Source: Streptobacillus canis
GTDB lineage: Bacteria > Fusobacteriota > Fusobacteriia > Fusobacteriales > Leptotrichiaceae
Direction of reading: 5' to 3'
NCBI RefSeq assembly: GCF_009733925.1
Contig: NZ_WOEI01000004.1
Location: 1 to 62,931 of the forward strand
Length of the DNA stretch: 62,931 nucleotides
Under the pieces are notes generated by a model. That model did not search any database. It was given only the letters and a program-made list of their open reading frames with translations, and was not told the origin of the DNA. Below are positions 1 to 8,516 of the stretch, piece by piece. Each line of letters opens with the position of its first letter. The first letter of the stretch is position 1. A program made the position numbers and the translations under genes.

Positions 1-228
1 CCCATTTTTTTTATCTTCAATTGAAGATACTTTTAGTTTTTTATCATTTATAATTATAGTATCTCCTAGAATTAATTTTTGATATTTAGGTTCTATTTTC
101 TCATTTTCAAATATTAGTTTTTTTAATTCTCTTACATCAAAATCATTTACTATACCTCTCGGTTTCTTATTAATATTATTACTCCCATCATCTAAATGCA
201 TATTATATATATAATCTTCAGATAATTA
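1..228 (-). pseudogene. Partial ORF, fragment of a probable secreted toxin/adhesin
   Basis: On the minus strand an open frame follows a TAA at about 227-229 and runs off the left edge. From an ATG at 201 it would start MHLDDGSNNINKKPRG and stay open and hydrophilic to position 1. It lies directly downstream of the 230-517 ORF but in a different frame, so the two may be pieces of one protein split by a frameshift. No domain is recognisable. The neighbouring immunity-type genes suggest a remnant of a polymorphic-toxin locus, but that is inference. It is truncated by the window edge. Confidence 0.35.
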
Positions 229-229
229 C

Positions 230-517
230 CTAATTTCTTCCAATGTTATCGTTTTCCTCTTTAGTTCTAGAGCTCTCTCCTGTATGTGCAAGAATTATAT
301 GAGTACTTGTCTTATCACTAACAACCTCTGCATCACTTGGCATACTTGATACATCATCTTTTGGTAATTCTTCTATTTCTTCTCTACCATTTATTAGATA
401 CTCTGAATATATATTACCTGGTGTTGCTCCTAATAATTTCCCTTCTTCTGTTTTTCTTCCCTCTTCATGTATTCCATATTCTCTTGCTAATGCTTTCTTA
501 AACTCTAACTCACTCAT
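230..517 (-). pseudogene. 95-aa ORF, probable fragment of a larger protein
   Basis: The ORF is hydrophilic and rich in Glu/Lys, with no signal peptide or membrane segment. Reading upstream of the first ATG, the frame stays open for about 14 more codons to a TAA, and those codons also look protein-like. No Shine-Dalgarno site precedes the ATG at 517. Both points suggest the ATG is internal to an older, longer gene. It ends in TAG at 230 and is followed by another open frame shifted relative to it. I do not recognise the family. Its place downstream of two immunity-type genes suggests an orphan toxin-locus fragment. Confidence 0.35.
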
Positions 518-601
518 ATTTCCAAATGTATATACATTTTCATATGTTATCTTATACTTTTAAATAACTAAATTCCTATTACTTATACTAATGTAAGTCT
601 A

Positions 602-658
602 TATATTCCTCCTAAGATAAAAGACAGATATATGTATTAATGTTATTAGTTTTTTCAT
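602..658 (-). pseudogene. Remnant 5' end of a secreted-protein gene (18 codons)
   Basis: An ATG at 658 opens MKKLITLIHISVFYL and stops after 18 codons. The first 18 nt nearly duplicate the start of the short ORF at 1683-1799 (ATGAAAAAACTAATAA plus 1-2 bases). Lys-Lys followed by hydrophobic residues resembles the start of a signal peptide. I read both as stubs of a duplicated gene that has decayed. Confidence 0.25.
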
Positions 659-673
659 AATTGCCTTTCTACT

Positions 674-1567
674 TTAGATATATAATCCCATACTTATTTC
701 TCTTTCTAATTCTTTTACATTATAATGGTATTCAAATATCCAATCTAACCACTCTTCTTTTGTTATTGTATTTAAATCAAATTTTTTCATAAATTCATAT
801 GGTTCATAATATTCTTTTGCTGGAGTTATATTTATTAATTCTTTTGGTGCTATTTCATGATCTATTCCTAAATCTATTCCATGATACATTGCTATCTTTG
901 CATACATTATTACAAATATATGTAAGTAAAAATCAAATGCTGTACTCATGTCATTTAACATCTTTTTTGCTACCTTTTTCTCAAGCATTTTTTCTAGTGT
1001 TTCTTTCATCTTTAAACTGTCTTTTAATGCTAATGCTTTTAAAAATTCAAATTCTAAATATACATATTTATGATATGAAGATTTTGAGGGATTATTTAAA
1101 TATATATCTGATCTTCTTATCACATCTTCCCAATCACCTTTAAGAGCTAGTAATATAGTTCTTGATAAAAATCTATATGATTCTGATTTAATATATTTAT
1201 CTTTTTCATTTTCATATGCTACTACATCAAGATTTCTAATTAAAAAATCTATTATTTCTTTATTGTTAGACATTAATGTTTCACTAAATTCTACATGTCC
1301 TCCTCTAAGTATACCTCTTGAATCACTACCCATTATACATAGTTTCCCATATATATACATATCTTGTTTAAATTTTTCAAGGTCTTTTTCAAAAAGTAAA
1401 TTTTTTGAACCTCTAAATCTATATATTTTTCCTATAAATCCTATAATTAATAAAGACTCTTTATTTAATATACGTTTTAATCTTTCTTCTTCATATTTTA
1501 TTGCACAATTTAAATTATCTACTACTAAATCAATTCTTTCTTCTCTTATTTTTTGACTAACCAACAT
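674..1567 (-). CDS. Imm49-like immunity protein
   Basis: A 297-aa soluble protein with no signal peptide. The body is alpha-helical with a conserved-looking C-terminal segment containing GIDLGIDHEIAPKELI and a tyrosine-rich YYEPYEF stretch. This resembles the Imm49 immunity family of polymorphic toxin systems as I remember it (helical, with an Asp/Pro motif near the C-terminus). Such proteins bind and neutralise a cognate toxin domain in the cytoplasm. It sits 240 nt downstream of a SUKH-type immunity gene, which supports an immunity-gene array. No intact toxin gene lies beside it, so it would be an orphan. The family call is from pattern memory and needs a profile search. Confidence 0.55.
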   Translation of the reverse strand: MLVSQKIREERIDLVVDNLNCAIKYEEERLKRILNKESLLIIGFIGKIYRFRGSKNLLFEKDLEKFKQDMYIYGKLCIMGSDSRGILRGGHVEFSETLMSNNKEIIDFLIRNLDVVAYENEKDKYIKSESYRFLSRTILLALKGDWEDVIRRSDIYLNNPSKSSYHKYVYLEFEFLKALALKDSLKMKETLEKMLEKKVAKKMLNDMSTAFDFYLHIFVIMYAKIAMYHGIDLGIDHEIAPKELINITPAKEYYEPYEFMKKFDLNTITKEEWLDWIFEYHYNVKELEREISMGLYI

Positions 1568-1682
1568 CTTACTCCTCTATTTAACTTTATTATTTACTTT
1601 TAAAGGAAAAAATATTATCTCTCCTTTATTTTTATTTACTCCTATTCATCTATTTTTGATACATCTAAGGACTTACCACTTT

Positions 1683-1799
1683 TTAATCACTATTTAAACT
1701 TATTGCTAAGCTTTCTTCTTTTCCATTATATATTATTCTATCTATTTCTGTAGATTGTATAATAAAGGGAATAAGGGTTAGTATTATTAGTTTTTTCAT
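1683..1799 (-). CDS. 38-aa putative secreted peptide or gene stub
   Basis: ATG at 1799, stop at 1683. The N-terminus is MKKLIILTLIPFIIQST, a Lys-Lys plus hydrophobic stretch like a short signal peptide, followed by about 20 polar residues. It sits in the 240-nt gap between the SUKH-like and Imm49-like genes. Its 5' end is repeated at 641-658. It is probably a truncated leftover rather than a functional peptide. Confidence 0.3.
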   Translation of the reverse strand: MKKLIILTLIPFIIQSTEIDRIIYNGKEESLAISLNSD

Positions 1800-1807
1800 A
1801 GCACTCT

Positions 1808-2380
1808 TTAATAATAACATATTTCTAACCAAAACTTTACAAAAGTTTGATTTTTAAATGATAAATCATCTTCTTTGTTTTTATCTATAAGTTTCTTTTC
1901 TATAAAAAATCTTTTAATAAAACTACTAATAGAAGCATCTAATATTATTACATCACTACAAGCTACATGAAATACCGGTGTTTTATCACTATCTACTACT
2001 TGTGAAATGAAATAACCTTTATATGTTAAAGGTATTAATCCTTCTGCTTCATTAAATCTTCTCTCCATTTCATTTTCTCTTTCATCTTCATCTTCTGGCT
2101 CTGGTCCCCATAAACTTTCTGGCCAATTAAGACAATACATCTCCCATTGTTCATCATAATATTTTATGTACTCTTTTATTTTATTTATATTTTCTATAGA
2201 AAAATCTGCATAATTTATAGTATACTCATTTAAAGGCATTCCTTCTTTATATAAATTTTGTAAACACTTAGGCATTCTAAAATTATATATCTTTTCTATT
2301 TTTTCTATATCTTCATCACTTACTGGTGGTAATAATTCAATATTATTTTCTTTTACTTCTTTTAATATATTTTCAAACAT
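1808..2380 (-). CDS. SUKH (SMI1/KNR4)-family immunity protein
   Basis: A 190-aa acidic soluble protein. The N-terminal pattern (PVSDEDIEKIEKIYNFRMPKC, then LQNLYKEGMPLNEY) matches the SMI1/KNR4 fold opening, where a helix of Glu/Ile spacing is followed by aromatic and Pro residues. A central GLIPLTYKGYF element and VVDSDKTPVFHVACSD fit the following beta strands. SUKH proteins are common immunity proteins of contact-dependent and polymorphic toxins. The gene starts 12 nt after the stop of the broken barnase-type toxin domain, and its Shine-Dalgarno (AGGAG) overlaps that stop. It is therefore the likely cognate immunity gene. Whether SUKH rather than barstar neutralises this RNase type is not something I can show. 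Confidence 0.7.
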   Translation of the reverse strand: MFENILKEVKENNIELLPPVSDEDIEKIEKIYNFRMPKCLQNLYKEGMPLNEYTINYADFSIENINKIKEYIKYYDEQWEMYCLNWPESLWGPEPEDEDERENEMERRFNEAEGLIPLTYKGYFISQVVDSDKTPVFHVACSDVIILDASISSFIKRFFIEKKLIDKNKEDDLSFKNQTFVKFWLEICYY

Positions 2381-2392
2381 ACTCTCACTCTC

Positions 2393-2691
2393 CTATTTTA
2401 ATTTGATAAATGTTTCATAATGATCTATTGTATAATATATAGAGCCATCACTTCCAAATACAAGTCTTACTTTATTTCTACCTTCTATTTTAAGGTTAAG
2501 ATCAAATTCTCTAGGTAATTTACTATCTCTATTTAACCACTTTCTATTTCTCTTACCCCTTTTGGAGGATTAAATTTATTTTTTTCAATTTTTTTAATAG
2601 CTTCATATACTTCTTCTGGAACATCTTCTCTAACTTCTAAATTTTCTGTATATTTTATTTCTTTAAAAACTTTATTATTTTCTGTCTTTTT
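2393..2691 (-). pseudogene. Barnase/RNase N1-T1-type toxin domain, frameshifted remnant
   Basis: Found by translating the gap between the immunity gene and potC. The upstream frame reads about 50 residues (FKEIKYTENLEVREDVPEE onward) and hits a TAA at 2533. Shifting by one base at the A4/G4 tract (plus 2556-2563) gives a continuous C-terminus: PPKRGKRNRKWLNRDSKLP, REFDLN, GRNKVRLVFGSDGS, YYTIDHYETFIKLK, stop at 2393. This matches the end of barnase-type ribonucleases, including the DHY-TF element with the catalytic His, the Glu of REFD and the paired Arg of RNKVR. The upstream frame is closed by a TAA at 2692, so everything N-terminal (secretion/delivery part) is missing. One missing A in the A4 run would explain the frameshift. 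Confidence 0.65.
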
Positions 2692-2728
2692 TTACTAAAT
2701 TAAAATAGTAAGTGTCAAAAATATAACT

Positions 2729-2767
2729 TAAAAAAAGGGAGAATTCTAAAAAGTTCTAGATTTCTCC
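2729..2767 (-). terminator. Rho-independent terminator after potABC
   Basis: Arms GGAGAA (738-743) and TTCTCC (762-767), with an inner TCTA/TAGA pairing and an 8-nt loop. On the minus strand the hairpin is followed by seven T (A-run 730-736). It lies 95 nt past the potC stop and would end the M32-M18-potABC transcript. Confidence 0.75.
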
Positions 2768-2777
2768 ATTATTTTTT

Positions 2778-2799
2778 GGGCTATTTCGAAACAGTCCCC
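2778..2799. repeat. IS-end-like motif, solo copy
   Basis: GGGCTATTTCGAAACAGTCCCC, with a TTTCGAAA palindromic core and T6/A6 tracts on either side. On the same strand it matches 13 of 14 bases with the motif at 62720 (GGGCTATTCCGAAA, followed by an ACAG in both). GGCTATTTCGAAA-type ends resemble terminal inverted repeats of ISL3-family elements (from memory). No transposase is adjacent, so this would be a relic end at the border of the decayed toxin island. Confidence 0.35.
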
Positions 2800-2861
2800 T
2801 TTTTTAATACATTTTATATATTTTTACTTTATAGAAAATTCATATTTACTATACTTAAATT

Positions 2862-3644
2862 CTAGCTCAACATATATTTTTGTAATTTTCTACTTGATAA
2901 TGCTAATACTAAAGTTCCAAGTATCAATATTGTTGATAATGCATTAATTGTTGGACTTACTCCAAATTTAAGCATTGAATATATTTGTATAGGTAAAGTA
3001 TCAGAGTTTGTTCCTGTAACAAAACTTGTAATTACAAAATCATCAAGTGATAATGTAAGTGACATTAAAAATGCTGAAACTATACCGGGAACCATAGTTG
3101 GTAGTATTACTTTATTTAAAGTTTGTAATTCTGTTGCACCTAGATCTCTTGAAGCTTCTACTATAGAAAAGTCAAATTCAGATAATCTTGACATTAATAT
3201 AAATAAAGAAAAAGGTATATTAAATGTCGTATGTGCTATAAATATTGTAAACATACCTAAAGGTATTTTAGCAAAATTCATATTAAAGAATAAAAGTAAT
3301 GATACCCCTATAATTAAATCAGGTATTACTAAAGGAATATAGTTTAATACTTTTACATATGATTTAACCTTAAAGTTATACCATTTAATTCCTATAGCAC
3401 CTAAAATAGCTATTACAACTGAAACTGCTGATGAAGTAAGTGCAATAACTATACTTCTTCCAAAAGCTTGCCAGAGTCTAGGTGATTTTGTAAATAGTTC
3501 TATATACCATCTTAAAGAGAAAGATTTAAATTCATAACCCTTACTTGAGTTAAATGAAAGTAATATTAACATTATTATTGGTAAATAGAAAAATATCATA
3601 ACCATTACGAAAAAGAATAAAGAAAATCTTCTTTTATCATTCAT
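2862..3644 (-). CDS. potC: Spermidine/putrescine ABC transporter permease PotC
   Basis: A 260-aa inner-membrane permease with six predicted hydrophobic segments. The cytoplasmic EAA loop that docks on the ATPase is visible as EASRDLGATELQTLNKVILP at about 178-197. The length is typical for PotC. It starts in a TAATG overlap with potB, so the two are translationally coupled. With PotB and PotA it should form the polyamine importer. The periplasmic or lipoprotein substrate-binding subunit PotD, usually encoded right after potC, is absent here. The sequence past potC goes straight to a terminator, an IS-like relic and toxin debris. Confidence 0.9.
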   Translation of the reverse strand: MNDKRRFSLFFFVMVMIFFYLPIIMLILLSFNSSKGYEFKSFSLRWYIELFTKSPRLWQAFGRSIVIALTSSAVSVVIAILGAIGIKWYNFKVKSYVKVLNYIPLVIPDLIIGVSLLLFFNMNFAKIPLGMFTIFIAHTTFNIPFSLFILMSRLSEFDFSIVEASRDLGATELQTLNKVILPTMVPGIVSAFLMSLTLSLDDFVITSFVTGTNSDTLPIQIYSMLKFGVSPTINALSTILILGTLVLALSSRKLQKYMLS

Positions 3645-4507
3645 TATTCATCACCATCCTTATCTGCTTTAATTCCTATCCATACAAATACTGAAGTAAT
3701 AAGTATAAATAGTGTAGAAATAGCCGATGCTGATGGCCAATCTCTTAAGCTAAACATTCTTGTAGCAATAATATTTCCAAGCATTATACCATCTGTTCCT
3801 CCAACTAAATCTGGTACTGCATATGAACCTATAGCAGGTACAAATGTTAATACTAATGCTGTAATAATTCCATTTTTTATACCAGGTAAGAATATTTTCA
3901 TATGAGCAGTAAAATTACTTGCTCCTAAGTCTCTTGCTGCATCTATTAACGAAAAATCAAATTTTTCTATTGCAGTATATAGAGGTAATATTGCATAAGG
4001 TAAGAAAATATAAACAGAAATTATTATTACCGCAGTTCTATTGTATAATAGATCTAGAGGTTTATCTAAGAAGAATATTTTAACTAAAAATCTATTTAAT
4101 ATCCCATTATTTCCTATTAATGCAACTATAGAAAATATTCTAACTAAGAAGTTAGTCCAAAATGGTATTACTATTAATAATAACCATAAATTTTTTCTCT
4201 TCGAACGAGAAATAAAATAGGCTGTTGGTATTGCAACTAGTATTGTTATTAATGTAATAACTACTGATAAATTAAGTGTCTTTAAGACTATCTTAAATAT
4301 ATCTTGTGAGGCAAATATATCTTTATACGCCTTTAATGTGAAAGTTGTATAACTAGATATACCACCATATGCTCCTTTTTTAAGGAAACTAAAATATACT
4401 ATTATTGCAGTTGGAATCGCAAAGAATACACTCATCCAAATTGTTATTGGCAAAAAATATAGATATCTTAGTACTGATTTTTCTTGTAATATATCGTTAC
4501 GTGCCAT
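3644..4507 (-). CDS. potB: Spermidine/putrescine ABC transporter permease PotB
   Basis: A 287-aa permease with about six membrane segments. The EAA loop is at DAARDLGASNFTAHMKIFLPG. It has the usual PotB N-terminal extension before the first helix (hydrophobic from about residue 14). It is the partner of PotC in the membrane channel of the polyamine importer. Start and stop overlap potA and potC by one base each, showing tight coupling in the operon. Substrate range (spermidine, putrescine or both) cannot be told from sequence. Confidence 0.9.
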   Translation of the reverse strand: MARNDILQEKSVLRYLYFLPITIWMSVFFAIPTAIIVYFSFLKKGAYGGISSYTTFTLKAYKDIFASQDIFKIVLKTLNLSVVITLITILVAIPTAYFISRSKRKNLWLLLIVIPFWTNFLVRIFSIVALIGNNGILNRFLVKIFFLDKPLDLLYNRTAVIIISVYIFLPYAILPLYTAIEKFDFSLIDAARDLGASNFTAHMKIFLPGIKNGIITALVLTFVPAIGSYAVPDLVGGTDGIMLGNIIATRMFSLRDWPSASAISTLFILITSVFVWIGIKADKDGDE

Positions 4508-5610
4508 TAGAACACCTCCACTAGATATGCATCTTCATAATTCCAGTAGAAATACACCTTTTCTTTCCATACGAATAATTCTTCTTCTTCTAAGAACTCT
4601 CTATGTTGGTCAAATGCTCTAATTATTCTATTTGAACCTTCAACTTTAATAAATAGTTTAGATTGGAACCCAGAGTAAATTACTTCATCTACTACACCAG
4701 TTAGTACCTTGTATTTAGGGTTTTCTTTTGGTGGTTTTACATCTACTTTAATTTTTTCTGGTCTTAAAGTTAATTTAACTTTATCCCCTGGTTTTACGGG
4801 TTTATCAAGTTCAACTTTAAATTCTCCAATTTCATCAGATTTAGCAAGTGCATAATTTTCAAATACTTCTGTTATTTCTCCAGTTAAGAAATTAGTTTCA
4901 CCTATAAAGTCTGCGATAAATTCATCATTTGGTTTTTCATAAATTTCATTTGGAGTACCTATTTGTAAGATATCTCCTTTGTTCATTACTGCTATTCTAT
5001 CAGATACTGATAGAGCTTCTTCTTGATCATGAGTTACAAAGACGAAAGTAATACCTACTTCATCATGTATAGTATCAAGTTCTATTAATAATTTTTGTCT
5101 TAACTTTGCATCAAGTGCTGAAAGTGGTTCATCAAGTAATAATACATCAGGTTTACCTATTAAGGCTCTTGCTATTGCAACCCTTTGTTTTTGTCCTCCT
5201 GATAAATTTTCAGGCATCTTATTTTTATGTTCTAATAATCCAACTAATTCTAAGTATTTTGTTACTTCTTTCTCTATTTCATCTTTTGCAATACCTTTTA
5301 ATTTTAAAGGGAATGCAACATTATCATAAACTGACATAGTTGGGAACAGTGCATAATTTTGAAACACTGTGTTAACATTTCTTTTTTCTGGTGGTAATTT
5401 ATCAATTCTTTCATTATTAACAATTATTTCACCACTATCAGGATATATAAATCCAGCTATCATTCTTAAAAGTGTAGTTTTCCCACATCCACTTGGACCA
5501 AGTATAGAAAAAAACTCTCCTTTTTTTATTTTTAAACTTACATCTTTAAGTATTTTTTCTCCCCCAAAACTCTTTGCAACATTTTTTATTATTATATCAT
5601 CTTTTTCCAA
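4507..5610 (-). CDS. potA: Spermidine/putrescine ABC transporter ATP-binding protein PotA
   Basis: A 367-aa ATPase with all canonical motifs: Walker A GPSGCGKTT (38-46), Q-loop VFQNYALFP (82-90), signature LSGGQ (136-140), Walker B LLLDEP (157-162) and switch His194 in VTHDQEEAL. About 120 residues of C-terminal TOBE-type beta domain follow (GEFKVELDKPVKPG onward), typical of PotA/MalK-like importers. It energises PotBC. It lies 20 nt downstream of the M18 peptidase gene and appears to belong to the same transcript, which starts before the M32 gene. Confidence 0.92.
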   Translation of the reverse strand: MEKDDIIIKNVAKSFGGEKILKDVSLKIKKGEFFSILGPSGCGKTTLLRMIAGFIYPDSGEIIVNNERIDKLPPEKRNVNTVFQNYALFPTMSVYDNVAFPLKLKGIAKDEIEKEVTKYLELVGLLEHKNKMPENLSGGQKQRVAIARALIGKPDVLLLDEPLSALDAKLRQKLLIELDTIHDEVGITFVFVTHDQEEALSVSDRIAVMNKGDILQIGTPNEIYEKPNDEFIADFIGETNFLTGEITEVFENYALAKSDEIGEFKVELDKPVKPGDKVKLTLRPEKIKVDVKPPKENPKYKVLTGVVDEVIYSGFQSKLFIKVEGSNRIIRAFDQHREFLEEEELFVWKEKVYFYWNYEDAYLVEVF

Positions 5611-5630
5611 CTATCCGTCTCCTTTACATA

Positions 5631-6968
5631 TTAATTTTTACTGAAAAATTCTTTTGCTAACTCTTTTAAATAGAATAAATCTTGTACTCCACATACTTCT
5701 CTAACTGAGTGCATTGCTAGCATTGGTACACCTAAATCTATTGAATCTATATCTAAGTGTGTTGACGATATTGGCCCTATAGTTGAACCTCCAACTTCAT
5801 TTGATTGATTTACAAAGAATTGTATCTTAATATCAGTTCCTTCTATTATTTGTTTTACAACAGCTATCGAGAATCCATCAGATGTATATCTTTGATTTGC
5901 ACTTATTTTAACTTGTACACCTTCATTAATTTTTCCAAGGTTAGTTGGATCACTCTTACCTAGATATGCAGGATGAGCCGCATGTGCTCCATCTGCTGAT
6001 AAGATAAATGATGATGATAACATTGTTAAGAAAGTATTTCTATCCATTCCTAATGAATAAATTATTCTTTCTAATACATTTGATAAGTAGTTTGAATCTG
6101 CCCCTTGTTTAGTTGCTGATCCTATTTCTTCATTATCAAATCCAACAAATACATTAATTTGATTGTCTGCATTTTCTGCTTCAACTAGTCCTAATAAACC
6201 TGAATAAACAGAGACTAAATTATCAAGTTTTGGTGCAGAAATAAATTCTTGATTTATACCTACAAGTGCTCCTTTTTCAGTTGCATAAACATATAGATCA
6301 AAATCTAAAATATCTTCCTTTTTAATATTAAATTTTTCAGATATTAAGTTTAATAAGAAGTCATCTTTTTCAAAACTTTCATTAACTAATCCTATTATAG
6401 GTAAAGTGTCATTTTGTCTATCTATTTTAACACCATTATTTACTTCTCTATTTTGGTGTATAGCTAAATTAGGTATAGTTAAAATTGGTTCTTCTATCTT
6501 AATCTTAATAGTTTTAGGTCTAAATATATCATTAGTTCTAACAACTACTCTACCTGCTATAGATAAAGGTCTATCAAACCAAGTATTTAAAATTGGTCCT
6601 CCATAAACTTCTGTATTTAATCTTATTACACCATTTACAGTCATAACAGGGTTTGGTTTAATTCTAAAACCTGGTGAATCTGTATGAGAACCAAAAATTT
6701 TAAATCCTTTATTAACATCTAAATTTTCACCAATAGTAAATGCTATTATTGTTGAATTAGATCTTTTAACAAAGTATTTTCCACCTTTTTTTAATTCCCA
6801 TTTTGCAGTTGGTTCTAATCTTTCAAAATCATTTTCTGATAAAATTGTTGAACAATTTCCAACCACGTGATATGTACTCGGAGAATCATCAATAAATTCT
6901 ATCATTTCTCTTGCAAAACTCTTGATTTCTAAGTCGTGAAATTCTGCTTTTAGTTTTTTACTATCCAT
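5631..6968 (-). CDS. M18 family aminopeptidase (aspartyl aminopeptidase type)
   Basis: A 445-aa cytosolic zinc aminopeptidase. Metal-binding and catalytic motifs are present in M18 order: SHTDSPG (His95), FDNEEIGS (277-284, catalytic Glu plus zinc ligand), SADGAHAAHP (about 324-332), and a C-terminal AMHSVREVCG with the last His ligand. The length is normal for the family. M18 enzymes remove N-terminal acidic or neutral residues from peptides. The gene overlaps the M32 carboxypeptidase gene by one base and precedes potABC. The two peptidases would act from opposite ends of imported peptides. Confidence 0.9.
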   Translation of the reverse strand: MDSKKLKAEFHDLEIKSFAREMIEFIDDSPSTYHVVGNCSTILSENDFERLEPTAKWELKKGGKYFVKRSNSTIIAFTIGENLDVNKGFKIFGSHTDSPGFRIKPNPVMTVNGVIRLNTEVYGGPILNTWFDRPLSIAGRVVVRTNDIFRPKTIKIKIEEPILTIPNLAIHQNREVNNGVKIDRQNDTLPIIGLVNESFEKDDFLLNLISEKFNIKKEDILDFDLYVYATEKGALVGINQEFISAPKLDNLVSVYSGLLGLVEAENADNQINVFVGFDNEEIGSATKQGADSNYLSNVLERIIYSLGMDRNTFLTMLSSSFILSADGAHAAHPAYLGKSDPTNLGKINEGVQVKISANQRYTSDGFSIAVVKQIIEGTDIKIQFFVNQSNEVGGSTIGPISSTHLDIDSIDLGVPMLAMHSVREVCGVQDLFYLKELAKEFFSKN

Positions 6969-8479
6969 TATTTCACCTCTATTTCATATATTTTCCCAAA
7001 TTTATTTTTTAGGTAATTTACATAATATTTAGCTGAGAATTCTTCACCAGTTGCATTTAATATTACATCTTTAGGATCTTTAAATGAACCAAATTGATGT
7101 ATTTTTTCTTTAAGCCAATTATTAATGTTTTCAAAATTACAATTTTCTAATTCTTTAGATATATCTATATCTTTTTCCATAGCTTTATATATTTGAGCTG
7201 AATAAGCTGAACCTAATGCATAAGAAGAGAAATATCCAAATGATCCTTGTGACCAGTGTACATCTTGTAATATTCCTTCTGAATAAGTCATAGGTCTTAC
7301 ACCTAAATATTCTTCATATTTATCTGCCCATTTTTTAGCAATTTCTTCTGCATCTTCTACTTTTTCTAAATCAGAGAATATTTCTTTTTCTAATTCATAT
7401 CTTATCATTACATGAATTGGATAAGTTAATTCATCTGCTTCAACTCTTATTAATGAAGTATTTACTTCATTTAATATTAATTTAAATTCATCAAGAGTAA
7501 TATCCATACCAAAATATTTATCCATTAAATCGTATAATACCTTAGTAAAGCTATCATTCTTACAGAACATGTTTTCAAATATTCTTGATTGAGATTCATG
7601 TATACCCATAGAAACTCCTCCACCAAGAAAATTATTTTGGTATATATCAGATATTTGTTGTTCGTATAAAGCATGACCAGTTTCATGTATAGTTGAATAT
7701 ATTGCTGAAAGTGGGTCATTTTCATAATAATGTGTAGTTATTCTAACATCTTTATTACTTGTATTAGTAGTAAAAGGGTGTTCACTTTCTTTTATCACTC
7801 CAGAATTATAGTCATATCTTAATATTTCTGAAACTTCTTTAGACAATTCTCTTTGTTTATCTATTGGATAAGGTTTAGCTAAAAATCTAGATTTAATATC
7901 TTTTAATTCTTCTCTTTTCTTAGTTATTACCTCTTTGATAAATGGTGTTAATTCATCTTTAATATTCTTAAAGAATTCATCAACAATTTCTACAGTTAAT
8001 TCATTTTCATAATCACTTAGTAAAAGATTATATGGATGACCTGTATATCCTCTATATTTTATAAACTCTTTGTTATATTTAATAACTTCTTCTAAATAAG
8101 AGGCATAAATTGATAAATTATTACTTCTTTTAGCTTCCCCCCATTTTTGTGTAGATATAGTTGATAATTCAACATATTTAGAATACACCTCTACCGGTAT
8201 TTTACTCATTTTATCAAATATTTTTTTTCTCATATTTAATATTAATTTTCTATCAATTTCATTTAAATTTTCAACATTTAAACCATAAACTATTTCTTTT
8301 ACCTCATCATTTATTAAAGTTAAATAAGAAAGTTCCGTTAGAGTTGCTAAAGTCTTAGAAATACTTAAAGTTGCATTTTTAGGAGCTTCTGTTTCTAAGT
8401 CCCATGATAAAATTGTTATTGCATGTTCATATGCTCTATTTTTTTCAAGTATCTCTTTTAATCTAATAATTTTATCCAT
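6968..8479 (-). CDS. M32 family metallocarboxypeptidase (Taq type)
   Basis: A 503-aa cytosolic carboxypeptidase. The zinc-binding HETGH motif is at 265-269 and the third ligand Glu lies in GIHESQSR (Glu294), both diagnostic of M32. The length is the family standard. It removes C-terminal residues other than Pro from peptides. The start has a GGTGATTTAAATG context and lies 38 nt past a TATAAT box. It is first gene of an apparent operon with the M18 peptidase and potABC, suggesting combined peptide breakdown and polyamine uptake. Confidence 0.92.
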   Translation of the reverse strand: MDKIIRLKEILEKNRAYEHAITILSWDLETEAPKNATLSISKTLATLTELSYLTLINDEVKEIVYGLNVENLNEIDRKLILNMRKKIFDKMSKIPVEVYSKYVELSTISTQKWGEAKRSNNLSIYASYLEEVIKYNKEFIKYRGYTGHPYNLLLSDYENELTVEIVDEFFKNIKDELTPFIKEVITKKREELKDIKSRFLAKPYPIDKQRELSKEVSEILRYDYNSGVIKESEHPFTTNTSNKDVRITTHYYENDPLSAIYSTIHETGHALYEQQISDIYQNNFLGGGVSMGIHESQSRIFENMFCKNDSFTKVLYDLMDKYFGMDITLDEFKLILNEVNTSLIRVEADELTYPIHVMIRYELEKEIFSDLEKVEDAEEIAKKWADKYEEYLGVRPMTYSEGILQDVHWSQGSFGYFSSYALGSAYSAQIYKAMEKDIDISKELENCNFENINNWLKEKIHQFGSFKDPKDVILNATGEEFSAKYYVNYLKNKFGKIYEIEVK

Positions 8480-8516
8480 TTAAATCACCTTCTCCTTTTC
8501 ATTATTCTTTCATTTA

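Noticed and set aside
799..1556. Plus-strand open frames opposite the Imm49-like gene
   Set aside because: They are Leu/Ile-rich antisense translations of the real minus-strand gene with no ribosome sites.
2556..2563. A4/G4 tract as a phase-variable switch in the toxin domain
   Set aside because: The tract is too short to expect frequent slippage and the 5' part of the gene is missing, so simple decay is the better explanation.
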